The notes below the pieces were generated by a model. The model was not told the DNA's origin. It was given only the letters and a program-made list of their open reading frames with translations, and searched no databases. The position numbers and the translations under genes were made by a program. A DNA stretch of 64,000 nucleotides from Pohlia nutans (taxonomy: Eukaryota > Streptophyta > Bryopsida > Bryales > Mniaceae). The stretch spans positions 9,752,001-9,816,000 of the forward strand of contig CM040103.1 of NCBI GenBank assembly GCA_022496805.1, read 5' to 3'. Positions within the stretch are counted from its first letter, which is position 1. The number at the start of each line of letters is the position of its first letter. This document shows, one piece after another, positions 23,466 through 35,062 of this stretch.

Positions 23466-23954
23466 CCCCTATTCTAAGTGACCATTTTACGGTTGCTACT
23501 TTTTTTTTACGAGTTGTCCAAGATGGAATTTATTTTTTCATAAAATACAAAAGACATTAATTTAAAATACAAAATCAAGTTTACTTTTCAACTCAATTTG
23601 AATGTTGTCAATCCGAGTTAAATTTCCACAAGGAGAACTTTTCAAAAACAAGCACCTTAGCATTGTCATAGTTTTATAAAATTTACTATTTCAAGAAAGT
23701 AATGGTGTTCTCTACTTTGGAAATTTTGCCATCAACCATTTAGAACAGAATTTCTAGTGTTAGCCAATCATACCAATTACCAAATTTAATGTTCTAAAAA
23801 GAAAATTTGTAATTTTGATGAATATTGAATGCTAGATGCTTCTAAATTTATTCAATGAGTATCTAAAATATTTTTTGAAAGTTCATTGAAGTTGCAGATG
23901 TAACATTTTATAACACATTTAGGTTTTGCCCTTCTTTCCTCTATCATTTAGGAA
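23466..23954 (-). mobile_element. TTAA-type MITE within R2
   Basis: The ends are CCCCTATTCTAAG on the left and TTAGGAAT followed by TTAA on the right. The interior is the reverse complement of the element at 7340-7875. The copies at 25850-26328 and 44729-45214 sit at the same place in their R2 units, so this insertion predates the R2 duplications. Confidence 0.65.
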
Positions 23955-25194
23955 TTAATGGCAAGAATCTCAAATATCATAACATTGATTATCCCTTTCT
24001 ATAAAAGAACATATCATTTCATTCTTTGTGTTTAGAATAAGGATAGTTTTGAAAAGTCATTATAACCATGTCTCACCTTTTTCTTTAAGTACAATCTTGG
24101 TATTTTAATACTTGGTCAATAGCTTCATCTAGGTTATTACATAACTCAAATTGTTTGATAGAAATTTAAGCTATGTAGACACCACAATTAACTACACCAA
24201 GGTTAAGGTCTAGAAGAGAAATAAAGCAAATAGAATTTATGTAATTAAACGTCCCTACTTTTGTTGTCTTCAGTTCCTTGTGTTCGTTGTTACAATGCCT
24301 AGTAAAATTTTATGTAATTTTGCTACTCATTGTGAAATTGTGATGTGACGTTAAGCATTTGGACGCATGTTGTCTTTGAGACTAGTATAATGAAACTAAA
24401 GCCTTGTTTTCAAACATGTGTTTAAGTTGTGCACATTGCACTTATGACAGTCACATTAGAATTGGAAATGATTACAACATCGGCCTCCATTTAACCTCTA
24501 AACATCACAGCCTCCAAAAACACGACGGCCTACAAATTTGAACCCTTTTCACGTACTCATCAATGAGTGGATGAAAGTCATTTAATCTTTGGAGATTCTT
24601 CACCAAATTGTTGTCTTATCTATCAGTTGGATTTAGTCATATTTGATTACATTTTTTTTCTAAAATTACAAGTGTAGGAGTATATCAAGTAGTTGACCAA
24701 GTCAAAATTGCATTGACTTTGGTTCAAAAGTGGCTTTGCAAAAATGAGGTCATAAATTTAAGAAACACAAAAATTTCAAATAATCACTACATGTGTTTGA
24801 GAGTATCTCTTTTCAAACTCAATCCAACAAATTTAATGCAAAAATATTAAAATTTTGTTTATAATCAAATTTAGAAGGAATTTTTTATTTTAAATTTCAA
24901 AATTTATAATGAAATATTCGTGATAGTATTAGTGAATTGAACCGTACGGATTAACCCTAAATTAAAAACCTAAAATTTTTATTTTTATATTAATTCCAAA
25001 ATATTCTTCTACATTGTGGTTTATGATGATTTTTATCAAATTGTCAATTCCAAAGGCACCCTAGTACATGTAGGGGTTAAACACCATTTGCAAGCACATG
25101 TATTCCTAATTACATAACCGGTGACCCCTCATTGGCTAGTTTGCCACCTTTTCTCTTACAAATTCCCTTCAAACGAGTCATCACCCTCGAGTCC

Positions 25195-25470
25195 TCTTGC
25201 TCACTATGGATTTCGACAGTGACTTTTGCAAAGTTCCTTTTTCTTCACTATAGACTTTCATAAGTTCTTGTTGAGTCTTTCCTGCTCATCATGGAGTTTC
25301 ACCATGATTCTTGTTGGGTCCCTATTTCTCACCATGGCCTTTCTTTGTGTCTCTTGCAAGGCCCATTTTTTCTCACTGTGTACTTTCTTTGTGCCTCTTG
25401 CAAGTTGCAAGGTCCCTCTTGCGCACCACGGACTTCCACCGTGTCTCTTGCAAAGCGAGTGCATCCATTT
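25195..25470 (+). repeat. ~44-bp minisatellite, orphan array
   Basis: The units contain GTGTCTCTTGCAAGGCCCAT and CTCACCATGGACTTTC. This array ends the first R2 copy but has no gene leader after it, because the next R2 copy follows. Frames through it read Cys/Phe-rich peptides on one strand and Lys/Arg-rich ones on the other. These are artefacts of the repeat. Confidence 0.75.
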
Positions 25471-25849
25471 GAAAGAAGGTGTGACAAAGTCCTAATTTGA
25501 TTATAGAACAAATATCTCAAATACAAAAAATTTCTTTCATCTATTTAAAAAAATATAGATCTCACAAGATTTATTACCTTATTTGAGGAATTCCTTTAAA
25601 AACAAGAAATCAATCTCAAAGGTCACAAATGTGAATTTTCCCTTTTGTGAAACAAAGATCTCAAAGGTCACCCAATGATGTGGTTCATTCCTCTTGCAAT
25701 AGCAAGGATATTAAAAAATTTATTCACAAATGTAGTTTTTTCCTTTTGTAAAAGCAAAGATCTCAAAAGTCACAAATTTATTTATCACTTTTCTAAAAGT
25801 TTAGCATAGATTTCAAAAGTCATAATCGTGGTTCATCCTAAGGTCTTCA

Positions 25850-26328
25850 ACTCCTATTTTAAGTGACCATTTTATGATTGCTACTTTTCTTTTACGTGTT
25901 GCCGAAGATGAAAATTATGTTTTTATAAAATACAAAAGATAATTTAAAATACAAAATCAAGTCTACTTCCCAACCCAATTTGAATTTTGTTACTCCGAGT
26001 TAAATTTCATGAAGGAGAATTTTTCATAGAAAAACACCTCAACAGTGTTCTAGTTTTATAAAATTTACTATTTCAAGAAAGTAATGGTAATCTCTGCTTT
26101 GGAACTTTTGCCATCCACCATTTAGAAAAGAATGTCTAGATTTAGCCAATCATATCAAATTAAAAATTCTAAAAATAAAATTTGTCATTTTGGTGAATAT
26201 TCATAGATAGATGCTTCTAAATTTGTTAAATGAGTATTTAAAACATTTTTTGAAAGTTCATTGAAGTTGTCGATGTTACATTTTATGACACATCTAGGTT
26301 TTGCTCTTCTTTTGTCTATCATTTAGGA
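25850..26328 (-). mobile_element. TTAA-type MITE within R2, second copy
   Basis: Same element and same position in the repeat as 23466-23954. It ends TTAGGAAT followed by TTAA at 26329-26332. Confidence 0.6.
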
Positions 26329-27559
26329 ATTAATGGCAAGAATCTCAAATATCATAACATTGATTGTTTCTTCCTATAAAAGTACATGTCATTTCATTCC
26401 TTGTTCTTAGAATCTAGATAGATTTGAAAAGTCATTATACCCATGTCTTGTCTTTTTTATTAAGTACAATCTTGGTATTTTAATACTTGGTCAATAGCTT
26501 CATCAAGATTATTACATAACTCAAATTGTTTGATAGAAATTTAAGCTATGTAGACACCACAATTAACTACATCGAGGTAAGGATCTAGGAGTGAATTGAA
26601 GCAAATGAAATTTATGTAAATTACACGTCTCTACTTTTATTGTCTTTAGTTTCTAGTTTTATTGTTACAATTCCTACTTAATATTATATAATTTTGTTAC
26701 TCATTGTGAAATTGTGATGTGACGTAAAGCATTTGAACGCATGTAGTAGTACAATGAAACTAAAGCCTTGTTTTTGGAAAATTCAAATGAGTGTCTAAGT
26801 TGTGCACATGGCACTTATAGCAGGCACACTAGATTTCAAAATGATTACAATGGCAGCCTCCATCTAACCCCTAAACGTCACATCGTCCAAAAACTCAACA
26901 ACTAACATATTCAACTCTTCTCAGGTTCTCATCATTGCTCGGATGAAAGCCATCCAATGTTTTGGAGATTCTTCATCAAGTTATTGTCATATTTAAAAAT
27001 TGGATTTAATCATATTTGATTACATTTTTTTTCTAAAATTAAAAGCGTTGAAGTATATAAAGTCGTTGACCAAGCCAAAATTGCATTGATTGTAGTTCAA
27101 AAGTGGCCTTGCAAAAACGAGGTCATAAATTTAGAAAACACAAAAATTTCAAAAAATCACTACGTTTAAGAGTATCTCGTTTCAAATTCATTCCAACAAT
27201 TTTATTCAATTTTTTTTTAAAATTTTGTTTGTAGTCGAATTTAGAAGGAATTTTTAGTTTTAATTTTCAAAATTTATAATTAAATATTGGTGATAGTATT
27301 AATAAATTGAATTGTACAAATGGACTTTAAAATTCAAAATATAGAACTTTCATTTGTATATCAATTCCAAAATATTCTTCTAAGTAGTAGTTTATGAAGA
27401 TTTTTATCGAATTCTCAATTCCAAAGACACTTGGTAAGTGTAGGAATTAAATACCCTTTGCATGCACGTGTATCCCAAATTACACAACCGGTGACCCGTC
27501 ATTAGCTAGTTTGCCACCTTGTTTATTACAAATTCCCTTCAAATGGCTCGTCACCCTCT

Positions 27560-27890
27560 AGTCCCCTTGCTCACCATGGACTTCCACTGTGACTCTTCCA
27601 AAGTTCTTTTTTCTTCACCATGAACTCTTGTTGGGTTCTTGTGCATCATGGACTTTCACGATGTCTCTTGTTGGGTCCCTATTTCTCAAGTGCCATGGCC
27701 TTTCTTTGTGTCCCTTGCAAGAACCATGTTTGCTCACCACGACCTTTCTGTGTCTCTTACAAGGCCCATTTTTGCTCACTATGTACTGTCTCTGTACCTC
27801 TTGCAAGTTGTAAGGGTTTCCCTCTAGGGCACCACGGACTTCCATTGTGTCTCTTGCAAAACCCTTGCAAAACCGGTGAATCCATTTGAA
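27560..27890 (+). repeat. ~44-bp minisatellite before F-box copy 2
   Basis: About six units of the form GTGTCTCTTGCAAGGCCCAT ... CTCACCATGGACTTTC lie directly before the leader. Equivalent arrays precede F-box copy 3, the PAH gene and the small-gene fusion. Confidence 0.75.
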
Positions 27891-27895
27891 AGGGA

Positions 27896-28326
27896 TGTGA
27901 GAACCTATATAATCCCTCCTGTTACAGAGATACTGCCATCCAAACGGAGCCATAGATCCGCCCATATCCCTGGTTCATTCTAGGGGCTGGTATGTACTTA
28001 GTCTCTCTTTTTTATTGCAATTACATACAGTTTTTGGAGTTGCAATTATCAGGGTTTGAAATGTTGAAATTATTCACGTTTTAGCCAGTTAACTTGCTGG
28101 GGATTTTGGCCTGCTTTTCGATTTCTCTTTCGGTCTCGGTTTGTTACGTTGCTTTTCTTTTCTTTTCTCTAGCTTGATCTCGGGTTCCAAGTGCGCTTGC
28201 ATCCGTTTGATATTAATTCCAGCTCTCAGGTTAGAACTAGTTGATATTTTCTACATGTCCTTAGAATTGCATTCCTTGTTGTGCGACTGTTGTTACATTT
28301 TCTACATGTCCTTAGAATTTGCAGCT
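27896..28326 (+). promoter_or_regulatory. F-box gene leader, copy 2
   Basis: It matches the other leaders (GTTCATTCTAGGGGCTGGTA, GCAATTACATACAG, CTGCTTTTCGATTTCTCTTT, AGCTCTCAGGTTAGAAC). A short stretch (ATTTTCTACATGTCCTTAGA) is doubled at about 28246 and 28298. It ends TTTGCAGCTGTGG, where the other copies have GCAGCTATGG. Confidence 0.6.
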
Positions 28327-29967
28327 GTGGCGACCAGCGACGCGATGGATCATTCCTCAGCTCAACAGGACTCTTCGGTTGCAGCCTCAGTCACCGAATT
28401 ATCATCAGACCAAGCTCACGATCCCAGGCGTCGAAAAACGGAGTTGGAGCCCGAATCGGTGTGTGTTATCGACGCTGCGTGTCACCATTCCAACGTAGCA
28501 GAGTCCATTGAATTTACAGACGCATTGACGTCGCAACCCAGTTTTTTACAAAGTCTCAGTGCCCGGGACATTCTCAGCCTGAAAAGCGTCTCCAAATTTT
28601 GGGCAGCTTGGTTCCACGCCAACATCAGGGCCATCACAGACGCCCACCGCCAGGACAACAACCGCGACTGGTTCTTCCCACTGATCGCCGAACCAAATTT
28701 GCGTCAACCGACATCATCGTCATTGTCCTTGTCTGGAATCTGGCACACAACTGCACATCAATCATCGGGAATGCTACTGAGTGCATCACCTATCTTAGAC
28801 TATCTTCCGCCCCTGCCGCCCAACTGCAGGCTCCTTCGGTACGACATCATCGCCAGCTCAGATGGCCTTCTCCTTGTCAAGGCTCTTTCTGGTAGCTTGA
28901 TGGCACCCGACCACACACGGCGTCAACTGCACGGGAACGCGTGCTACCGTTGCAATGATTTCCACTTGGGTAGGAAGTAGGACTGGGAATCTCTGACGGT
29001 GATCAATCCCCTGACAAAACAGTTCCGGGTTCTTCCAGCATTTGAAGGTGAATCTCTGAAAGGGTGGACTACGATACACTGGCACGGCGTGCAAGCTCAG
29101 ATCATGGTGGACGCCGAGGCAAACTCGTACAAAGTACTTTACTACAAGTATACTCGGGGATTGATGTACGTGTACGGGTCCAAGTCTGACATTTGGCAGC
29201 GTGTGTATCATAGTCATGTACCGGTACCGCAGCTGGGGGATTACTGCACAAGCGCCACACTGCGCGGGCGTCTCTACTTTGCAGACATTCAAGGGGCTAC
29301 CGCCGGGGGGAGGTTTCGGAACCCAAGACTTGCAGGTGTTGTGCGGCTCTTCGAAATCAACATCGGAACTGGCAACTGGACAACATCCTGGAAGGAGTTC
29401 CATCTGAGCAAATGGCAAGATCGGAGAATTTCAGAGCTTGGTATCATTCCCTATTTCCCTTTCGATAAGGATGTCCTCAGCAACTTGGAGCTGGTGGAAT
29501 GCATGGGGCACCTCTTTGCAGTGATTCCAGCAAGGCTTGACGAGAAGTTGACGACACCGGTGCACAGCATCCGTGATATTTCGGCACCGGACTTCAAGTA
29601 CATCATGGCTCTGCAGTTCTACATCTTTCAGCTGGAGGGCGAGGAGGGCGGGGATTTACATTCTGGGGTGCTACGCATTGAACTTCCACTCGATAGTACT
29701 AAGAATTCTAAAGTCAAAAGACAGTTCCCTTTGTACGTGAAGACCTCGGGGGCTATGGAGCCTGCGGGGATATTGGATCCGCGGCCAAACTGGTTCAGCT
29801 GCACAGCGAGAGGAAGCGTGATCTGGGTGAGCTGTGAAGACTATTTGTTGCAATATGACGTTAAGTCTGGACAGTCCAAGACACAGCTCCTTCCCGAGCA
29901 CAGGATGCAACGTTGTGATCACCAGATGAGATTGGCGTACAGGCCAAGCTTCCACATGAAGCCTTAG
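28327..29967 (+). pseudogene. F-box-family gene copy 2, start lost and one nonsense codon
   Basis: The codon at the conserved start is GTG (28327) instead of ATG; the next in-frame ATG is at 28345 (MDHSSAQQDSS). The F-box is present (SQPSFLQSLSARDILSLKSV), followed by WFFPLIAEPN, IIASSDGLLLVKA and NPLTKQFRVLP. A TAG at 28978-28980 replaces the Trp codon (TGG in copies 1 and 3) in R(K/R)WDWESL. The frame is otherwise open to the conserved end (RPSFHMKP, stop at 29965-29967). With only two point changes it is a young pseudogene, or an allele with an intact form elsewhere. A truncated product from 28345 would keep the F-box but lose most of the substrate-binding region. Confidence 0.85.
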
Positions 29968-31640
29968 ATAGACAAGTGCTAGGCTCGGCATTGCAAGCGC
30001 TGGCTGTTGTGATTGATGGAGTCCATGCGTCCCTAGGCAGGAGTAAAGCTCTCAAACTCGTTGTTTGTTTTTTAGTTTGTCGCAGAGTATTTAGCAACAA
30101 ATTCCTTCGACCTATGCTTTCAGTGTGTTTGGAAAGATAGTCATTGAGTGAAAGGAGGACAGTTTCTGGTCTTCATTATTACCAATCGCTCTATTTCCGA
30201 GATAGAAGCTGATTGGGTGGTTTTTCCTACTTTTAGTGTCATTTTTCTTTTCTCTGCTTTTAGGATTGTAACTTGTCTGCCTTCGTAACTCGTAACCAAC
30301 GAGTGGAAGGATTTTGGATGTTCAGTCGTTACTTTCAGTTATTCTTGGATGAACAGAGGGGATGAAAATTCAGTCGGACCGCCCTTCGTCGTTCATGCTT
30401 ACATGAACTGTATGGTCGTTGGAGTAGTTAGTTGTTTTGTGTATCGATCGTTGTGTACAGAGTGATGCAAGCCTAAGAGCGTGTTTCTGTAAGCTATGGC
30501 GTTTGTGTGAAGTATGATGCGTGCTGTGAGTTAAAGTCTGGGACTAGGACAACTTCAATGCAACTAAAGGAAAGTTAAGAGAAAAACATATTAATATTTA
30601 GTAGCGTCTACAGGTATATACTAATCATATGCACGTCTATCATAGTCAGCACGTGGTCCGTGTTCATATTTGTATATCAATCTGGTATATATGATTAAAA
30701 CATATTGAAACCTAGTTCGCGTCACAAATGAACTGAAACGTTTCAGATGGCTGTGAATGGGAATATGAAAGGACTCTAAAGCAGCAAAGTCTGGTCAGGA
30801 GCAGCATAAGACTAGTTGATATCAGTTCGAATTATATGATCCACAGTAAAAAACCATTTGGGCAATCACGAGCCTGGATCTCAAAAAGGAGTCTGTGTTT
30901 GAAGGATGATGGTGGACATGCAATCTAGCTTGTGTCAGAGAGTCAATGAGTGTTCCATACTATTTTCACTCCTTACTTTGTCCAGGATTGGGTTCGGTTG
31001 TTGACAGAATGACAGCATGACCCAGGCTTTCAAAGCTTTTGTGATGAAGCACTACTCTCACCAGACGATGAAACTGAACGAGCCCAGGACAAGTGAGGAA
31101 TGATCCCGTGGCCGGTGCGTGTTTATGATTCAGCCACCGATGAATGGCAAAGACTGAGGAATTGAGATTGGGACATGCTATACATGTCACACATTAGTAA
31201 AATTATCATATTTTGAGGAGTGCACTATTGATGGTTGAGAATAGAAAGAGATGTGTGAAGTCTGTACTGCCTAGAACCATGGCATTGGTTTGTGCGAAAT
31301 ATAGCCAGATTGGACCAGAAAGGAATAATCTGGAGAAAAACTGGCACGATACCATGCATGAAGTTTTCCCCTAGAAAAATCCAACATAAAAAGAATAATG
31401 AATGAAATTGCAAAATGATGGATGAGAAAAATATATAATCATAGAAAATCATGTGATAATTATCTTCATGTGGATGAATGTTGGAATATGGAGCACCACT
31501 ATATCATTTTGATTTTGCACTCTGATGAAAAATGAAAAAAAACCCTGCTTCTAGAACCAATCTGAAGCTGCCATAGTTGGTCCTGATTTCCTGCAGTAGG
31601 CTATGGAAGTATTCGTTCAAATATAGTTTCACTGAATCCC
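29968..31640 (+). repeat. F-box gene 3' flank, copy 2
   Basis: 29968-30960 aligns with 17613-18600. 31130-31610 aligns with 37261-38620 (GATGAATGGCAAAGA(C/T)TGAGG, CCATGGCATTGGTTTGTGCG, GAAGCTGCCATAGTTGGTCC). No gene is seen. Confidence 0.7.
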
Positions 31641-32506
31641 TATTGGCAACTGAAAGAGGATTTCGGAATTTCGGATTACGTTAATTGGACTCTTGGTCTA
31701 TGAATAAGTTATGAGTTTTCAAAGTCTTAAACATAGGTGATAGGGGTGCGATGACTTCATGTTGAGATGGTGTAAACATGATTATGTTTGTTTTATGCAA
31801 GAGTTGGGTAAATTTTGATTAGAGATGTAATTTCAAACAATGGGCATTACGGGTATTACAAATTATCTTGTGTGTGATCCCCCTAGGTAATGTGGACATG
31901 TGGTAGTTGGTAGCCTCCCTCGGGGAGGTCACTCTTTGTATCATTTGAGTATCACGTGTGAACAAAAGGTATTTAAAAGTATCCTAAAAATTAAAAATAA
32001 TTCTTACTATAATTAGTAATATTTCAAGAATATTCACATTTTTATTCTTGTAATGAATTGTGAGCAACCTATATTAATGTAAATCATTTATAAAATTTAT
32101 ATTCGAAGATTTATTTGAACCCTATCTTTGTTCGCACGTTGTTACGTAATATTTGGAAGTGACCTCTCCGAGTAGCCTCCATTAGAAATAATGAAGATGA
32201 GTTTGGAGTTTCTCACTTTTGGTAGTTTAAAATCATAAAACACAATTGCTAGTTGATGAGTTTTGATGATTGGCACCCAAAAATTGATAAATTATGAAGA
32301 TGGTCTTGGTTGTTGGTGATTTGGGATAAAGCATGACAATGAGTTTAGACCATTTCTAGTTTGAAATTATAAAGTGTGAGAATGATTTTTTAAAGTTGAA
32401 AATTGTTATTCATTTTCTTTATTTGGGTGATAGTTTTTAATATTGAAAGAACCGTTGAAGGATGAAAGTGTGCCATATAGCAAGTTATACCCAAGGATAA
32501 AAACCT
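31641..32506. other. AT-rich intergenic DNA
   Basis: It contains one complete hAT-like MITE (31919-32172) and no recognisable gene. Confidence 0.5.
31919..32172 (+). mobile_element. hAT-like MITE with 8-bp target duplication (254 bp)
   Basis: The ends CTCGGGGAGGTCACT and, reverse-complemented, CTCGGAGAGGTCACT match at 14 of 15 bases. TAGCCTCC flanks both sides (31911-31918 and 32173-32180). An 8-bp duplication fits the hAT superfamily. It belongs with 9641-9912 and 41184-41458. Confidence 0.8.
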
Positions 32507-33023
32507 TTAACCCCTAAAGGTTCTCACCTTCTTCATATTTGGCAGATTTTCAAAAATGCATTATTAAATGAAATTAAGAGGGATACCTTCAACTTGATGA
32601 AGGTTGTACATTATGAATTGTAGATTCTATCCATATGGTTAGATTTGCAATTTCTATCACCTATATTTGTGTATAAAATTTCAAACTTAAAATTTCAAAC
32701 TCTTTTGTCATATGATTACGAATAAGATATTGACAATTTTGTAATGAAACTTGTTATGATGGGTTGAAACTTGATACTCTAAGTGTAGTGATTTTTTAAG
32801 AATTTTTTGGTTGCTTAATTTTAGTAGTTGAATTTTTCAAGAGCACTTTTATACTAGAATCATTGAAATTTTGGTGGAACACTACAACATGAAATGAGGA
32901 AAAAAGATTATTTTCACAAATAATCTCCTTTCTAGTTGGATCACACATCCACGAAACTAACGTCTTATAAAAGTTTTATGAGAATAGTATATGATGGATG
33001 AGAAAACGGATTTCAATTCTAAA

Positions 33024-33092
33024 CATCATGCAAAATATGCATGGTTGGGCGGTTAACCCCTAACCGCCCAACTATGCATATTTTGCATGATG
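33024..33092. repeat. Near-perfect 32-bp inverted repeat core
   Basis: CATCATGCAAAATATGCAT and the bases through GGTTA pair with their reverse complement across a 5-bp ACCCC spacer, with one mismatch in 32. It is the centre of the larger palindrome and would extrude or fold readily. Confidence 0.9.
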
Positions 33093-33351
33093 TACGGATT
33101 TGAACTTCGATTTCTCATCCATCATGTACTTTTTGTTGTGTAGATTTTTTATTGAAGATTTTATGGGAAGTTAGCTTCATGTTTGTGTGATCCGATTAGA
33201 AAGGGGATGATTTGTGAAAATTTTATGCCTCATTTCATGCTGTAGTGTTCCACCCAAAATTTCAAAGCTTTTAATCTAAAAGTGCTCTTGAAAAGTCAAT
33301 TTCTAAAATTGAGTAACCTAAAAATCTCCAAAAATCACTACACTCGGAGTA

Positions 33352-33702
33352 CTGTACCAAGAAGGCAGGGTCGGCACTTTCATGTCGAATAATTAATAAA
33401 AGTTCATAAAGTGGAGGTCGGCACTTTCAAAAATAATTATTAAAAATTTGGCTATTAATAACTGACATTGAATTTTTCTCATAAAGTGGAGGTGGGCACT
33501 TTCAAAAATAATTATTAAAAATTCGGCTATTAATAACTGACATTGAATTTTTCTAGCAGCTACACTTTTTCTTTTGTTTTTTTTCTACAATTTTTGTTGA
33601 CTTCATTTTTGTTGATTTTGACAAAATACTTGATTAATTAATTAATTTTTTTGGCATTTTTTTGGGGAATTATTTTCTGCCAACCCCGCCTTCCTAGTAC
33701 GG
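33352..33702. mobile_element. TA-flanked MITE with internal 75-bp tandem repeat
   Basis: The termini CTGTACCAAGAAGGCAGGGT and, reverse-complemented, CCGTACTAGGAAGGCGGGGT are flanked by TA. The other palindrome arm shows the empty site. Inside, a 75-bp unit beginning CATAAAGTGGAGGT occurs twice (33405 and 33480). Confidence 0.75.
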
Positions 33703-33962
33703 TATTACATTTCAACCCATCAAAACAATTTCATTATTAGATTGTCAATATCTTATTTTTTACCATATTACCAAAGAGTGTTAAATTTTAAGTTTGAAAT
33801 TGAATACACAAATGTTGGTGATAGCAATCGCAAATCTAAGCATTTTGATAGAATCTAAAATGCATGATGTACAACTTTTGTTCACTGACCAACTCGAAAA
33901 TATCCCTCTTAGTTGCATTTTATAATGCATCTTCGGAAAGGATGAGAACGTTTAGGAATTAA

Positions 33963-34490
33963 GAGTAAAGCGTAGAAGTAGCTATTCTAAAACCTACTTT
34001 TCCAAATAGTATAATTAGATTATGCTCACCCTTCTCCCTTCAATTAACCTCATAGTAGTATATTGGTATTGAAGATTTGGTGTTAGACTCTAACGGTTTC
34101 ACCAAACCCTTTAACCGATATAATCACCCTCTATATAGTACGAGAACCAATCACAATCATTATACATAGATAATCATTATTGTTCATCAATCTAGGATAT
34201 CAAACCCTTCCTTTATAGCTATAGAGGGACTATAAAAACATCACTACATATGATCCCAAAAGTACCGCTCACTCACTTGCCTTCAAAACAAACAAAAAAA
34301 TGTTAAATACAACGATACTACGTCCAATTTCTTGAGTCGAGGGTGGATACAAGCATAGGGTGCGCATGTTGTTAGCGCATACTGTACTAATTGTCAAAAT
34401 ATGAAGATTTTTCTTTAAAATTTATAATCCAAGTATTAAAATTTATGTTTTTTTCAAAAATTTAATACAAACCTCTATCCTTACATTAAC
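33963..34490. other. AT-rich intergenic DNA
   Basis: No gene or complete element recognised. Confidence 0.5.
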
Positions 34491-35058
34491 CCTTAACAAC
34501 GTGAGCATCTATTTTTTCGACGATGTACAAATTTCACCCGTGATTTTTCATCCATCATTGACTTTTTGTAGTGTGGATTTTTTTACTATAGATTTTATGG
34601 GAAGTTAGCTTCATGTTTGTGTAATCCGATTAGAAAGGGGATGATTTGTGAAATTTTTATGCCTCATTTCATGTTGTAGTGATTCACCCAAAATTTTGAA
34701 GATTTCAATGTAAAAGTGCTCTTAAAAAATTCAACTCATAAAATTAAGCCACTTAAAAATCTCCAAAAATCACTACACTTAAAGCATCACATTTCAACCA
34801 ATCACAAAGAATTTCATGTAAAAATTGTCAATATCTTATTCGTACTCAAATCACAAAAGAATTTGAATTTTGAGTTTTAGATTTTATACAAAAATATTGG
34901 CGATAGCAATCATAGATCTAACCGTATGGATAGAATCTAAAATTCACAATGTACAAATTTGGTTCATACATCAAGTTCAAAATATTCCTCTTAGTTGCAT
35001 TTTGTAATGCATCTTTGTAAAACTGCCAAATTTGGAGAGGGCTCTAGACATTTAGGGA
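34491..35058 (+). mobile_element. TTAA-type MITE, single copy of the palindrome unit
   Basis: TTAA (34487-34490) precedes CCCTTAACAACG, and the right end TTTAGGGA runs into TTAA (35059-35062). Its interior (GGGAAGTTAGCTTCATG, AGAAAGGGGATGATTTGTG) matches the right arm of 32511-33958 and diverged blocks in the R1 repeats near 21850, 43140 and 54380. Confidence 0.75.
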
Positions 35059-35062
35059 TTAA

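Larger units (their letters stand above)
23095..25475 (+). repeat. Long intergenic repeat R2, first tandem copy
   Basis: It begins AAAGGTGTGCCAAAGTCCTA and ends with the minisatellite and GCATCCATTTGAAAG. It is followed directly by a second copy at 25476. It aligns also with 44355-46800 and 55571-58325. No coding sequence. Confidence 0.85.
25476..27895 (+). repeat. Long intergenic repeat R2, second tandem copy
   Basis: It repeats 23095-25475 head to tail, starting AAGGTGTGACAAAGTCCTAA and ending in the minisatellite before F-box copy 2. Unit length is ~2.4 kb. Differences are mostly single bases and short indels. Confidence 0.85.
32511..33958. mobile_element. Giant palindrome of two inverted TTAA-type MITEs
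   Basis: Left arm 32511-33055 and right arm 33061-33958 are inverted copies of one ~550-bp MITE that also occurs singly at 34491-35058. Outer flanks are TTAA (32507-32510 and 33959-33962). The centre reads GGTTAACCCCTAACC. The right arm is longer because a 351-bp element (33352-33702) is inserted in it. No coding sequence. Confidence 0.8.

Noticed and set aside
25226..25495. Cys/Phe-rich open frames over the minisatellites (also at 27589, 46529, 57958 and 59835) that look like a small secreted protein family
   Set aside because: They follow the ~44-bp DNA repeat, change frame at every unit and overlap equally long frames on the other strand. The conservation is of the repeat, not of a protein.
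25258..25526. Lys/Arg-rich minus-strand frames over the same arrays
   Set aside because: Mirror images of the same stop-free repeat unit. No start context or domain.
28858..29418. 186-codon minus-strand frame inside F-box copy 2, with relatives in copies 1 and 3
   Set aside because: It is antisense to conserved F-box coding sequence. Its conservation follows from the sense strand.
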